Of a stretch of 64,000 nt of DNA, positions 1 to 9,105 are shown one piece after another. This DNA comes from Bryobacteraceae bacterium (GTDB lineage: Bacteria > Acidobacteriota > Terriglobia > Bryobacterales > Bryobacteraceae). The DNA lies in the NCBI GenBank assembly GCA_025056455.1, contig JANWVY010000011.1, positions 1 through 64,000 of the forward strand, in the 5' to 3' direction. Below the pieces are notes generated by a model. It saw only the letters and a program-made list of their open reading frames with translations. It made no database searches and was not told where the DNA came from. The first letter of the stretch is position 1. Each line of letters starts with the position of its first letter. A program made the translations under genes and the position numbers.

Positions 1-2
1 TC

Positions 3-455
3 AACCTGGAAATTCCAAATGATGTCCCGGTCGGTACGCAAACCTTACGCCTGCAAAGTCCTTACGGTACGGTCGAGCTTCCGATTTCGATGCTGGCCGT
101 GGCTCCCGCCATTTTCCGAGACACGGAGTCTGGCCGGGCCGTGATCGTCAATACGGGAGGGGTAGTGAATTCTCCTGCGGCCCCGGTCAACCGTGGCTCT
201 GCGATCACAATTTACTCCACAGGCCTCGGGAGGACGGTAACCCAGGGTCGAAATCAAGTTGTTGCCGAACCGGTGCGGGTGGTTATCCAAGATGTTGAAG
301 TAAATCCGAGTTTCGCAGGAAAGGCGGAGGGATTGATTGGAGTATATATTGTCAACGTCACGGTGCCGGCAGCGATCCCACCCGGCTTGGCAGTTCCCCT
401 CGTTCTCCGACAATCTGGGGTTGAAAGCAATTCGGTTAGCGTCGCAATTCGCTAA
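3..455 (+). CDS. C-terminal part of a secreted protein with a TIGR03437-like domain (5' truncated)
   Basis: The frame is open from base 3 to a TAA at 453-455, so the window cuts off the 5' part. The visible 150 residues resemble the C-terminal end of the large secreted protein at 2963-6406: both carry a TGLGRT motif, then an IGVY stretch, a PxxxxPGL stretch, and end in S-x-x-AIR. This is the pattern of the TIGR03437 C-terminal domain known from many large surface or secreted proteins of Solibacter-type acidobacteria. The function is not known. The N-terminal domains, which would say more about its role, lie outside the window. Confidence 0.75.
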   Translation, partial: NLEIPNDVPVGTQTLRLQSPYGTVELPISMLAVAPAIFRDTESGRAVIVNTGGVVNSPAAPVNRGSAITIYSTGLGRTVTQGRNQVVAEPVRVVIQDVEVNPSFAGKAEGLIGVYIVNVTVPAAIPPGLAVPLVLRQSGVESNSVSVAIR

Positions 456-879
456 CTCAGCGAAAAAACATTGACTCACTTGCTAGTGACGTGTTTAAAT
501 CGCTTGTTGACCCGAGAACCGGGCAACGGGCGGAACTTCCCGGTCTGCCCCAGCTGTCGAAGGACTATTTTCCTTCTTGACATTGGGTTACGAGAGGTGG
601 TAAGAAAGAAAGGAATTGCGTCCAAAGCATTATAGCGGCATTCACACTCATGAATCCCGCAAGCACACAAATGACTAGCGAAAAGGTCAGGGGAAAAAAA
701 TCGTTGGCGACGCACTCGACAGTAACCTGGCAGCTAAATGATGCGAGGCAGGTACGATGAAGCGGACATTCGCGTTTATTGGCGCCCAGGCTGTCGGGAT
801 GAACCACTTAAGGCCTTTTGAGCACAGGTTAAAAGAGAAATTCCATCAATTCCAGTTCAACTTCTACAAGGAGAGGGAA
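456..879. other. Intergenic region, no gene seen
   Basis: This 424-base stretch separates two secreted-protein genes. Short frames on both strands show no family resemblance or ribosome-binding site. A TTGACA at 577-582 is the only promoter-like hexamer, but 17 bases downstream there is only TAAGAA, so I do not call a promoter. The end of the region (868-876) holds the purine-rich ribosome-binding site of the next gene. Confidence 0.5.
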
Positions 880-2811
880 ATGTCAGATTTTCGCAAGCTG
901 TTACTTGCGTTCGCGGCAGCGACCCTGATGGCAGGGATTGCGAGCGCCCAGGTGCCGCCCCCGATCGTTTGCAGTACTACGGCTCAGCCCTTGACGGTTC
1001 GGGCCGAGGGGTTGGCGGAGCAAACCGGCGATATCGTGATTTCATGTACAGGTGGTACAGTTCCAGCGCTGGGTTCGGCTCTTCCGCAGGTAAACATTTC
1101 AGTAACATTGACGACGAATATTACGAGCCGCCTGGTCAGCGACCCGCTTACCGAGGCGCTGTTGTTCATTGATGATCCTCAGCCCGCTGCTCAGAGCCCC
1201 TGTGCGGGTGTTAACGCTGTCTGCGCCCCGCTTCTGGCTGGTCCTGGTGGAACCGCGGTGGATTCTGCTGGTGTGGTGAGAAATATCTTCCAGGGCACTC
1301 GCCAGAGCGATAACACGATTGTTTTCTTGGCCATTCCCATTAACGCCCCTGGCACTGCCGCAACTCGGGTATTCCGGACGAAGAATATCCGCGCAGCGAT
1401 TGCTGGCGCTTCGGCTCCAAGTGGGCAGATCTTCGCCTTTGTGTCGATCCAAAACCCGCCTGCCAATCTCCAGCTGAACAACTCGTCCGTTAACGTAGCT
1501 TTCGTGCAGCAAGGCTTGCTGTTCGCCGTTCGCAGCCGCACGGGTGGTAGTTTCGATCCGGCCGCGGCCGGTGTGCAGATGTTCCAGTGCGACGCTTCGA
1601 ATTTCAGTCTGGCAGCATCCGCTACGGCTCGATATGGTGGCGGTGGATTCCTGGGCCGCTCCTTCACGGCTCGGTTCCGCGAGAACTACGCGGCTTCCTG
1701 GAAGGTTCGGGACGTGAACTTCCCGCTCACTGAACCTGGCTTACAGCAGAATATTCCGCAAAACAACAACGGTGCTGATCCAAGCATTGCGACCGTGGTC
1801 GAGTCCGGCTTCTACAACACTGGATTCACTTCTACGAACGGTCTCAACCGTGCTGGTCGCGCGGACCATGGAACGCGGTTACGTCTCGCCTTCAGCAACG
1901 TTCCGGCGAACGTTCGGGTCTACGTTTCGGTCCACGCTTTGAGCTCGGCCGCCTTTACGACGGATAGCAGCAATCGTCAGTCCGGCGGTGGCGAGACCTC
2001 GGCCTCTACAGCAGCCTACGGTGTCTCAACGAGCCCAGCGGGGCTGAACGTGTTCGCCGGCACTGTTCTTGCGAACCCCACGAGTGATACTGAGTTGGTG
2101 TTGGGCGGCAACACGGCCCGTTATCCTTCAGGAGCGGTGGCTGGTCTCATCGAAGTGCCTTTGACGGGCGGCGCGGGCTCTTTCGTGTGGGAGGTGTTTG
2201 GCCAGGATCCGAACCAGATCGACACCGCTTCCTTCGCTGTATCCTTCGCTTACCGTCCGGCCGCCAACCCCGGCACGGGAACCATCGCCGTGAATGGTAG
2301 CTTCGCTCCGGTCGGCGGTGGCAACACGATGAGCGCCACGGCTGCGATTCCGCGGTTCGCCGATCTGTCGACTGCGGTCAACTCCGCCAGCATCGTGACT
2401 TGCTTGACGACCCTGTTGTTCCCCTTCGTGACGAACCAGGCCGGCTTTGACACGGGCGTGGCAATTGCGAACACAAGCGCAGATCCGTTCGGCACTGCCC
2501 CGCAGACCGGAAACTGCGAACTCAACTACTACGGCGGCACAACCGGCGGTGGTGCTGCGCCTGCGAGACAAACGACAACGACCCCGGTGGCTGGTGGTCA
2601 GACCTTGGCCTTCACGCTGTCCAGTGGAGGAACCAACGGGATCGCTGCCACGCCTGGCTTCCAGGGTTATATCATCGCGATCTGCAACTTCCGCTTCGCT
2701 CACGGCTTCGCATTCATCAGCGATGTGGGCGCGGCCCGATTGTCGCACGGCTATCTGGCGCTGATCCTCGATCCGCGCATCGGACTGACAGGAGAAGCGC
2801 TGAACAACTAG
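880..2811 (+). CDS. Secreted hypothetical protein (643 aa)
   Basis: I place the start at the ATG at 880. A strong AAGGAGAGG lies just before it, and it gives a clean signal peptide: charged MSDFRK, a hydrophobic stretch, then a cleavage-like ASAQ near residue 25. The frame opens further upstream (757), but that extension is hydrophilic with no ribosome-binding site. The mature protein is rich in Ala, Gly, Thr and Asn, low in charge, and has scattered cysteines, as expected for an exported beta-rich protein. The last 130 residues hold a segment beginning FPFVTNQAGFDTGVAIANTS, a type of sequence often seen in acidobacterial secreted proteins of unknown role. I recognise no enzyme motif. A strong terminator follows, so this is probably a single-gene unit. 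Confidence 0.8.
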   Translation: MSDFRKLLLAFAAATLMAGIASAQVPPPIVCSTTAQPLTVRAEGLAEQTGDIVISCTGGTVPALGSALPQVNISVTLTTNITSRLVSDPLTEALLFIDDPQPAAQSPCAGVNAVCAPLLAGPGGTAVDSAGVVRNIFQGTRQSDNTIVFLAIPINAPGTAATRVFRTKNIRAAIAGASAPSGQIFAFVSIQNPPANLQLNNSSVNVAFVQQGLLFAVRSRTGGSFDPAAAGVQMFQCDASNFSLAASATARYGGGGFLGRSFTARFRENYAASWKVRDVNFPLTEPGLQQNIPQNNNGADPSIATVVESGFYNTGFTSTNGLNRAGRADHGTRLRLAFSNVPANVRVYVSVHALSSAAFTTDSSNRQSGGGETSASTAAYGVSTSPAGLNVFAGTVLANPTSDTELVLGGNTARYPSGAVAGLIEVPLTGGAGSFVWEVFGQDPNQIDTASFAVSFAYRPAANPGTGTIAVNGSFAPVGGGNTMSATAAIPRFADLSTAVNSASIVTCLTTLLFPFVTNQAGFDTGVAIANTSADPFGTAPQTGNCELNYYGGTTGGGAAPARQTTTTPVAGGQTLAFTLSSGGTNGIAATPGFQGYIIAICNFRFAHGFAFISDVGAARLSHGYLALILDPRIGLTGEALNN

Positions 2812-2831
2812 CGCGACGTAACAGTTACCTT

Positions 2832-2872
2832 AAAAAAGCGGGGAGCCACTAGCTCCCCGCTTTTTCTTTTTT
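2832..2872 (+). terminator. Rho-independent terminator
   Basis: A nine-base-pair perfect GC-rich stem (2838-2846 paired with 2852-2860, five-base loop) is preceded by six A and followed by a T-rich run (TTTTTCTTTTTT). It lies 20 bases after the stop codon of the secreted protein at 880-2811. The A tract pairs with the T tract, so it might also act from the other side. Confidence 0.9.
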
Positions 2873-2962
2873 ACGAAACTGAACTATTCCACCCCATAGC
2901 TCCTGGTGATAGACTGTTACTTGCGCGTCCTACCAAATCAACAACTTCCGGCAAGAGGTGAC

Positions 2963-5900
2963 ATGTTTCGTAGATTCGTTCCCTTTCTTTCCCTGTTTTG
3001 TGTCGCGGCCACGACGCTGTTTGCACAAGCACGCCACGTCTTCGTGCTGCCCCCAGGAGACGGAGTGCTGCGCCCCATCACCACCTTCACTGCCGATCCC
3101 TTTCAGTTGGGTGGCCCTCCAATCCAGGCCGCTCAGGACGCCTTTCTTGCACTGTCCACACCTTCGGGCGGCAAATACTATTTTATTGGCCGTTCCGGCG
3201 TGGACACGGTTGTCGCCACCAACAGCAGCTTCACTGTAACCGGCCGGTTGAATCTCGGTGCGGGTGCCTCCTCTGCCACCGTGACTCCCGATGGCCGGTT
3301 CTTGCTCGTCACAACGAATCAGCTCGTCATCATCAATACAGCGACCGATGCTGTTGTGGCGTCGGTTGATGTCGGCGGCGCTCCCAACGACGTCGCCGTT
3401 TCAAGGGATAGCACGCGCGCTTACGTGAGTAGCCAGGTGACGTCCCGTGTGACTGCTGTTGATCTCAGCAGCTTTTTTGTCGTGAATTCGGCAACAAACT
3501 TGGGGCCCGTCACGGGGGTCACGGTTGGACCAAACGGACTCCTCTACGTGAGTGCTACGAACATCCTGTACGAAATGGACCCCCTCACCCTGGCGCTGCG
3601 AGGAGGATCGGGAATTCCGCTCAACGCGCAGCCCGCCAAGCCCGTGATCGTCTCTGATGGGTTTGGGAATGTACGGGCGGTGATGATCAACACCAATCCC
3701 GCGTTCGGGGGATCTTCCCTGATTTCGATTGATCTAGGAAGCCGGACCGTCACGCCAATTGTCGCAGGGGGAATTGTTTTAGAGCGGATTGCGCCCGTTA
3801 GCTACAACCGTTTGCTGGGCACTGGCGCCAACGGACAGCTCTACGACATCAGCCTGCCGACCGCAATCACGCCAGCGACGTTTACAGGTCTTACATCGAC
3901 CCTTGGCGTGCGATCCGTGGCGGTCTCGGACGAGTTTCCCTCTGCCCGCTTTGCGTATTTGTCTTTCACGAACAACACTGTTGTCAGGGTTGATCTAGCC
4001 AGTAATTCGGCGAGTCAGCCTCTTCCTCTGGCAAATCCCGCTGGACCGGTTAGCTACACCGGAGCATCCACGGCCACCGTCACCTCTAGCGCTGTCTACA
4101 CCTACAATAACGGACAGTTCATTAATCCCGCCTCGCCAGGACTGCCTTTAATTATTCGTGCGGTCGACGCCAACGGGCGGCCTGCGGCGGGCGTTCCCGT
4201 GCAATTCACTACCCAGGCGCTCGGCGCCCTCCTTCTCAACGCCTCTAGTCTCACGGACGGCCTGGGTTACGCCCTAGTCAACATCATTGCACCACCAACT
4301 ACCGGCCCATTTCAGGTCGTTGCGAGTGTGGGGTCAGTGCAGGTACAGCAGGTTACGTTTAACTTAACCGCAGGAACCGGAACGCAAGGACCCACCGGCG
4401 CCATCTCCATTCGCTCCGGAAACGGTCAAATTATTCGCGAGTCCCAGACGACCCCAGAGCCCTTAAGAGTGGTGGTTCGCGACTCAGCTGGAAACCCGGT
4501 GCCGAATGCGGTTGTGAATTGGACCGCCACCACAGCGAACGGCCCCAACGGGACGCTTGCCGCCTCCCAAACATTTACGGATTCCGCGGGGGAAACCAGT
4601 AACACCTTCACCGCGCCTTTCATTGGGCCAAATTTATTGCAGTCGTTCTTGCAGAGCACGATCACTGCGAGTACGTTTAGTGGCTCCGTGACGTTCTTCG
4701 TGACGTCAATTCCTCTCGTGTTTGGCCAGAACCCAGCGAGTCCGCCGACGGTCCAAGTTCTTCAGCCGAACGTCGAGAGGCTCACCGCAAGGGCTGGTAC
4801 CACGCTAGCTGGAGCTGTCCAAGTACGCGTAAACGCCGGCAGCGGACCCGGCGCGGGCGCGCCCATTCCCAACGTGGCAGTTTCTGTGGGAACCGGTCTC
4901 GATCCGACGATCGCGCCCTCGGCTAGCTGCGCAGCTGGGACTGGGCTCACGGATGCGAACGGATTTGCCACCTGCGACTTGGTCATCGGAAACCGAATTG
5001 GCAACGCTGCGCTGAATATTTCTGTTGGTGGCCAGATCGTCCAAACCATCCAGCTCACGGTTACGCCCGGACTTCCGGGTAAGGTGGTCATTCTCCAGGG
5101 CGACAATCAAGCGGGCGGGCCTGGAGAAACGCTCCCGCTCGCGCTTCTGGCTCGAGTGGAAGATGGTTTCGGGAATCCGCTGCCAAACACGGATGTGCGG
5201 TGGACGGTGGAAAGCGGTCAGGCAACCCTGTTGAACACCATTAACCGGTCTGACACTCTGGCGCGGGTGTCCACACTCGTCCGCCTCGGCGCGACACCAG
5301 GTCCGGTGCGAATCCGGGTGACTGCTCAAGGCGGAAGCGCTGACGCGTTTGCCACCTTTAATCTCACGGTGAACATTGGCGCAACACAATTGCGTCGCAT
5401 CTCTGGAGACGGCCAGTCGGCAATCGTGAACCAGCCATTCACGGAACCCCTCGTGGCGCAAGTGCTTGACGCCAATGGCGCCCCAGTGCCAAATGTTCAA
5501 GTTGCCTTCACTGTGAACAGTGGGGCTGCAACCCTTAGTGCGAGCACGGCTACCTCCGATGCCTCCGGCAACGTACGCGTGAACGTGACTGCTGGAGCCA
5601 CGCCGGGCAGCGTGACCATTAGCGCCTCCTTTGCTGGGAACGTGGTAAGCTGGACGCTCACGGTCCGTCCCCTCGGACCTACCATTACCAGCGTCGTCAA
5701 TGCGGCAAGCGGTTCCACGACGCTTGCTCCCGGCACGGTAGCGACCATCCGCGGAACGAACTTCGCCTCGGCAGTGCGCGGCTATCTGATGCCGGGCAAT
5801 CCCCTTGCTCCGTTACCTGGACAGCTCGGCGGCGTCTCGGTGACCTTTGGTGGAATTACGGCGCCCATCTTCTGGGTATCGAACATCGATGGTCAAGAGG

Positions 5901-6406
5901 CTGTGACCGTTCAGGTACCTTTTGAAGCTCCCGAAAGCGGAACGGTTCCCGTAACGATCACTTCGGGAGGGGCACAGGCCACCGTCAATGTTCCCATGGC
6001 GCAGTTCTCACCAGGCATCTTCGAGAACATGGACGCCCAGGGCCGCCGCTACGCCATTATTACTCGAGCGGATGGGAGCTATGTCACACCGGATAATCCA
6101 ATTGGCCGGGGTGAGATGGCGCGTGTTTATGTGACAGGCTTAGGCCGCACTAACGCCCCAGCGTTCACCAACGCGCTTGGCGGAGTTGGCCAGCGCGTCA
6201 CGGCGCCCGTAGTGGTCGGAATCAACGATAGCGGAGTTCCCACCATGTCCGCCGAGTATGCACAAAACCTCATTGGCGTGTACGTGATCACCTTCCAAGT
6301 ACCCAATGACACGACACCCGGACTGACCCGTAACTTTGCGGTAGGGGTGACAGGCCCGGGCGGTGGCTTGATCTTCGCTAACGGGTCTACGATCGCCATA
6401 CGGTAA
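2963..6406 (+). CDS. Large secreted protein: beta-propeller-like N-terminus, Big-1-like repeats, TIGR03437 C-terminus
   Basis: The start at 2963 has AGAGGTG just upstream and yields a signal peptide (MFRRFVPFLSLF, cleavage near LFAQA). The frame could start at 2906, but that extension is not signal-like. Residues of about 30-370 contain YVTN/NHL-type propeller units, for example VTPDGRFLLVTT followed by PNDVAVSRDSTRAYVSS. From about 380 to 910 come several bacterial Ig-like (Big-1/invasin-type) modules, recognised by repeated D-x-x-GNPVPN or D-ANGxPVPNV motifs followed by a tryptophan or phenylalanine strand. The C-terminal 230 residues form a TIGR03437-like domain (TGLGRT, IGVY). A role as cell-surface or adhesive protein is inferred; no catalytic residues are evident. 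Confidence 0.85.
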   Translation: MFRRFVPFLSLFCVAATTLFAQARHVFVLPPGDGVLRPITTFTADPFQLGGPPIQAAQDAFLALSTPSGGKYYFIGRSGVDTVVATNSSFTVTGRLNLGAGASSATVTPDGRFLLVTTNQLVIINTATDAVVASVDVGGAPNDVAVSRDSTRAYVSSQVTSRVTAVDLSSFFVVNSATNLGPVTGVTVGPNGLLYVSATNILYEMDPLTLALRGGSGIPLNAQPAKPVIVSDGFGNVRAVMINTNPAFGGSSLISIDLGSRTVTPIVAGGIVLERIAPVSYNRLLGTGANGQLYDISLPTAITPATFTGLTSTLGVRSVAVSDEFPSARFAYLSFTNNTVVRVDLASNSASQPLPLANPAGPVSYTGASTATVTSSAVYTYNNGQFINPASPGLPLIIRAVDANGRPAAGVPVQFTTQALGALLLNASSLTDGLGYALVNIIAPPTTGPFQVVASVGSVQVQQVTFNLTAGTGTQGPTGAISIRSGNGQIIRESQTTPEPLRVVVRDSAGNPVPNAVVNWTATTANGPNGTLAASQTFTDSAGETSNTFTAPFIGPNLLQSFLQSTITASTFSGSVTFFVTSIPLVFGQNPASPPTVQVLQPNVERLTARAGTTLAGAVQVRVNAGSGPGAGAPIPNVAVSVGTGLDPTIAPSASCAAGTGLTDANGFATCDLVIGNRIGNAALNISVGGQIVQTIQLTVTPGLPGKVVILQGDNQAGGPGETLPLALLARVEDGFGNPLPNTDVRWTVESGQATLLNTINRSDTLARVSTLVRLGATPGPVRIRVTAQGGSADAFATFNLTVNIGATQLRRISGDGQSAIVNQPFTEPLVAQVLDANGAPVPNVQVAFTVNSGAATLSASTATSDASGNVRVNVTAGATPGSVTISASFAGNVVSWTLTVRPLGPTITSVVNAASGSTTLAPGTVATIRGTNFASAVRGYLMPGNPLAPLPGQLGGVSVTFGGITAPIFWVSNIDGQEAVTVQVPFEAPESGTVPVTITSGGAQATVNVPMAQFSPGIFENMDAQGRRYAIITRADGSYVTPDNPIGRGEMARVYVTGLGRTNAPAFTNALGGVGQRVTAPVVVGINDSGVPTMSAEYAQNLIGVYVITFQVPNDTTPGLTRNFAVGVTGPGGGLIFANGSTIAIR

Positions 6407-6420
6407 AAACGAGGCTTCAG

Positions 6421-6458
6421 GCGGGGGGTCTCCTTGAGAACTCCCGCCAGCCCCCCGC
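6421..6458. repeat. GC-rich inverted repeat between convergent genes
   Basis: GCGGGGGG at 6421-6428 is an exact inverted copy of CCCCCCGC at 6451-6458, with a 22-base loop. It lies between the convergent stop codons of the Big-1 protein and the crotonase and touches the crotonase stop. There is no clear T run, so a role in transcription termination in either direction is only possible. Confidence 0.3.
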
Positions 6459-7204
6459 TATCGCGGGCGTTTTAGAAATGCGTCGATTCCCCGGCGGCAA
6501 TCCTCTGTCATTCGTGCGATCGCATTGACCTGAGCTCCGCACTCAATCGCTGCCTCGACCGGCATGACGTCAATTTGATACAGCAGTTGTTTCGTGAGCC
6601 GAATGGCGGATGAAGACTTCGAGGCGAGCGAAGAAACAAATTCCTCGACACGCTCCCAGAATCCCTCCACGGGATATACGGCATTGACCAGGCCCGCCTC
6701 GAATGCTTCCGTGGCGCTGATCATCTTGCCCGTAGTCAACAGCTCGAAGGCCCGCTTCTCAGAAACCGATCGCCGCAGCAAGGACATCACCATGGCGGGA
6801 ACAAACGCCAGATTCACTTCCGGATAGCCGAAGAGGGCATCCGCACGGGCCAACACAAGATCCGAGGCCGTGGCCAAGCCACACCCGCCAGCAAGCGCTC
6901 GGCCTTGAACGGCAGCGACAACAGGAAGAGGGTGCCGCCGCATTAGCAAAAACAAACGCCCGAGCCTTCGCGCGTCCTCTAAATTGTCCAGTAACGAGGC
7001 GTCGCGAATCTGTTGAAGCTCGGCAAGGTCGGCGCCGGAACAGAAATCATTGCCCTCACCCACCAGCAGGATACATCTCGCATTCGAATTCGAAGCTGCT
7101 GCCTCGAACTCAGCAGTTAAGCGCTCGATCGTGGCCCGGTTCAGTGCGTTCCGCTTGTCGGGCCGGTTTAACGTGACGCGGACGATCCCGTCTCCACTGA
7201 CCAT
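6458..7204 (-). CDS. Enoyl-CoA hydratase/isomerase family protein (crotonase)
   Basis: The 248-residue protein has normal crotonase length and motifs: RPDKRNALN (14-22), the first oxyanion-hole segment CSGADL (55-60), the second ALAGGCGLA (103-111), and FGYPEV with Glu129 at the site of the general acid/base Glu164 of rat mitochondrial hydratase. The site of the other catalytic glutamate (Glu144 in rat) is glycine (GCG). The enzyme therefore has a one-glutamate active site, and the exact reaction (hydratase, isomerase or another acyl-CoA reaction) cannot be told. It begins with ATG, has no clear ribosome-binding site, and is not closely linked to other acyl-CoA genes, although the CoA-dependent amino-acid operon lies 1 kb away. 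Confidence 0.88.
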   Translation of the reverse strand: MVSGDGIVRVTLNRPDKRNALNRATIERLTAEFEAAASNSNARCILLVGEGNDFCSGADLAELQQIRDASLLDNLEDARRLGRLFLLMRRHPLPVVAAVQGRALAGGCGLATASDLVLARADALFGYPEVNLAFVPAMVMSLLRRSVSEKRAFELLTTGKMISATEAFEAGLVNAVYPVEGFWERVEEFVSSLASKSSSAIRLTKQLLYQIDVMPVEAAIECGAQVNAIARMTEDCRRGIDAFLKRPR

Positions 7205-7249
7205 GCGCCGAGTTTAGCAGCAATCTGAATCCGAGGGGCGGAAAAGCAC

Positions 7250-7945
7250 CTACTGCGCCAGTTCCACTTCAATCGTGACGCTGGCGCGAACTTGCACTGT
7301 TCCCGGCTCGATAGGCGTCGGAGCCGAGGCCGTCACTCCCGGTGCCCGCGCCTCGGTGATGACGGGCAGGACGACTCCGCTCTCTGATGCCATGATGACG
7401 GAACCCAATCTTGCGCCTAAACCTAGTGCGATCGCCTCAGCGCTTTGCCGGGCCTGCTGCGTGGCCGCGCGGAGCGCCTGATTGCGTACCGGATTTGGAT
7501 CCTTCAATCCAAATTGCAGCCCGCCAATGGAGGAAGCCCCCGCCTGAACCGCTCGATCGATCGTGCGACCCGCCAGCGTGAGGTCCTCTACAGTGACCTC
7601 GAGTGTGTTCGTGGCTTGATAGCCTGTTAGCTGCGGGGGCTGACCCTGAGGATAACGGTATTGCGGAGACACGGAAACCCCAACGGTTCGCACGTCACCG
7701 CGGGAGCCGAGCAGCTGTGTTAGTGCCGAAATCACTGACGCTGCTTGCGACGCGACCGCCTCAGTTGCCTCTTGAGCCGTAGATCCTTGCGCTGTGCAAT
7801 TCACAATCACCTTCACCTGATCCGGGCGGGTGGACACAACGCCTTCACCCGAAGCCCGAACAAAAGGCCGGCGCTGGGCTGTCTGTGCCCAAACCATGCC
7901 GCAACTGAAACTCACCAAAACGACCGTTGAGATGATCCTCGCCAT
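7250..7945 (-). CDS. SIMPL-domain (DUF541) periplasmic protein
   Basis: The start at 7945 is preceded by AGGAAAGGTGG and gives a signal peptide (MARIISTVVLVSF, cleavage near VWAQ). The 231-residue protein matches the SIMPL/DUF541 pattern: an N-terminal GEG-VSTRPDQ strand, the central VSPQYRYPQGQPPQLTGYQA segment, and a C-terminal beta strand VQVRASVTIEVEL. SIMPL proteins are exported oligomeric proteins of poorly known role; E. coli YggE has been linked to oxidative stress, and other homologues have unrelated roles. It lies 45 bases upstream of the crotonase on the same strand and may be cotranscribed with it. Confidence 0.85.
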   Translation of the reverse strand: MARIISTVVLVSFSCGMVWAQTAQRRPFVRASGEGVVSTRPDQVKVIVNCTAQGSTAQEATEAVASQAASVISALTQLLGSRGDVRTVGVSVSPQYRYPQGQPPQLTGYQATNTLEVTVEDLTLAGRTIDRAVQAGASSIGGLQFGLKDPNPVRNQALRAATQQARQSAEAIALGLGARLGSVIMASESGVVLPVITEARAPGVTASAPTPIEPGTVQVRASVTIEVELAQ

Positions 7946-8160
7946 GTGAAACCACCTTTCCTGATCACTGAACACGCAAGCAAGGTTCTACTTCCATTCT
8001 CTGTGAAGTTCGGAAAGGCGGCATCCGGCCGCGTTCTCTTTCTTAGCTAGAACTTTAGGCAGTGCCTGCCGGTGGCGACAAAACAGCGCCAGGCAACCCG
8101 CTTCTGAGTCGCGCGACCACACGAGGCTGCTAGGCTGGCCCCTGGTTACGGTTCGCTGCT

Positions 8161-9105
8161 CTAGCTGCGATCAAGCGCGGGCGTTAACACCGGTTCCAAC
8201 CAGTGGTCATATTGCTCGCGCCAGCCCCGCACGACGGAATCGTAAACGCTGCGAAGTTGGCTCGAAATCGGTCCCACGACGCCCAATCCGACCGGGTGGT
8301 GATCGATACGAGTAATGGGAGCAATCTCTACCGCGGTACCAGTAAAGAAAGCCTCCTCGCATTGGTAAAGCTCCGATCGGTCAATCGACCTTTCGATTGT
8401 CTCCATGCGGAGCTCGCGCGCTGCCAGCTGCATGACGGTATCGCGGGTGATACCCTCCAGAATGTTGTCGCTCGCTGGTGGGGTGATCAATTTCCCCTGT
8501 TTGACAAGGAAAAGGTTACAGGTTGCACCCTCCACAACATGTCCCGCTTCATTGAGAAAAATCGCTTCGTCGAAACCGTTTCGATGCGCCTCGTCGGTGG
8601 CGAGGGCGCTGTTGACGTAGGCGCCACAGATTTTACCCCGTGCTGGAATCGCGTTGTCTTCCACACGCCGCCAGGTCGATACGCAAGCATGAATGCCGCT
8701 TGCGCTTGACAGATAAGGTCCAAAAGGAATGCCGATGATTGCGATTGCATACTGATCATCTGGCCGCACGCCCACTCTTGGCGAAGACCGGTAGGCAATC
8801 GGGCGGATATAGATGTCGGTGCAGAAGTCATTGCGCCGCACCAGCTCCTCAGTGATGTCGCAAAGCTCGCTTTCGGTGTGCGCGAGGTCCATATGGAGCA
8901 GGCCACAATTCAACTTCCAGCGGCGGAAGTGATCAGCGGCTCGAAACAGCAGCATCTGTTTCCGCTTTTCCGACCAGTATCCGCGGATACCCTCAAACAC
9001 GCCGGTGCCGTAATGCAAAGCGTGGGTCAAGATGCTGATCTTTGCTTCGGATAATGGGACGAAACGGTCATTGAAGAAAACAATCGGGTTGTCCTGCGCC
9101 ATCAT
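8161..9105 (-). CDS. ilvE: Branched-chain amino-acid aminotransferase
   Basis: This is a fold-type IV PLP enzyme of 314 residues that exchanges the amino group of Val, Leu or Ile with 2-oxoglutarate. Diagnostic segments are HALHYGTGVFEGIRGY near the N-terminus, GKICGAYVNS with the PLP lysine, and EGATCNLF, followed by ITRDTV. The start at 9105 has AAGGAGGT eight bases upstream; the frame reaches to 9249 but that part overlaps the upstream gene and is not conserved-looking. The ATG overlaps the TGA of the beta-gamma oxidoreductase gene (ATGA), so the two are probably translationally coupled. Being last in an oxidoreductase operon suggests a degradative role feeding 2-oxoacids to that enzyme, although IlvE also works in biosynthesis. 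Confidence 0.93.
   Translation of the reverse strand: MMAQDNPIVFFNDRFVPLSEAKISILTHALHYGTGVFEGIRGYWSEKRKQMLLFRAADHFRRWKLNCGLLHMDLAHTESELCDITEELVRRNDFCTDIYIRPIAYRSSPRVGVRPDDQYAIAIIGIPFGPYLSSASGIHACVSTWRRVEDNAIPARGKICGAYVNSALATDEAHRNGFDEAIFLNEAGHVVEGATCNLFLVKQGKLITPPASDNILEGITRDTVMQLAARELRMETIERSIDRSELYQCEEAFFTGTAVEIAPITRIDHHPVGLGVVGPISSQLRSVYDSVVRGWREQYDHWLEPVLTPALDRS

Noticed and set aside
577-606. TTGACA as promoter of the secreted protein gene
   Set aside because: The sequence 17 bases downstream (TAAGAA region) matches the -10 consensus poorly and the leader would be nearly 300 bases.
2128-2748. 206-residue minus-strand frame inside the secreted protein gene
   Set aside because: Arg/Gly/Ala-rich antisense shadow of a GC-rich gene without a family signal.
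4805-5500. 231-residue minus-strand frame inside the Big-1 protein gene
   Set aside because: It is antisense to a clearly coding gene with good domain evidence and has no ribosome-binding site or recognisable motif.
8058-8070. GGCAG-TGC-CTGCC hairpin as terminator of the ilvE operon
   Set aside because: The stem has only five base pairs, lies about 90 bases past the stop and lacks a T run on the minus strand.
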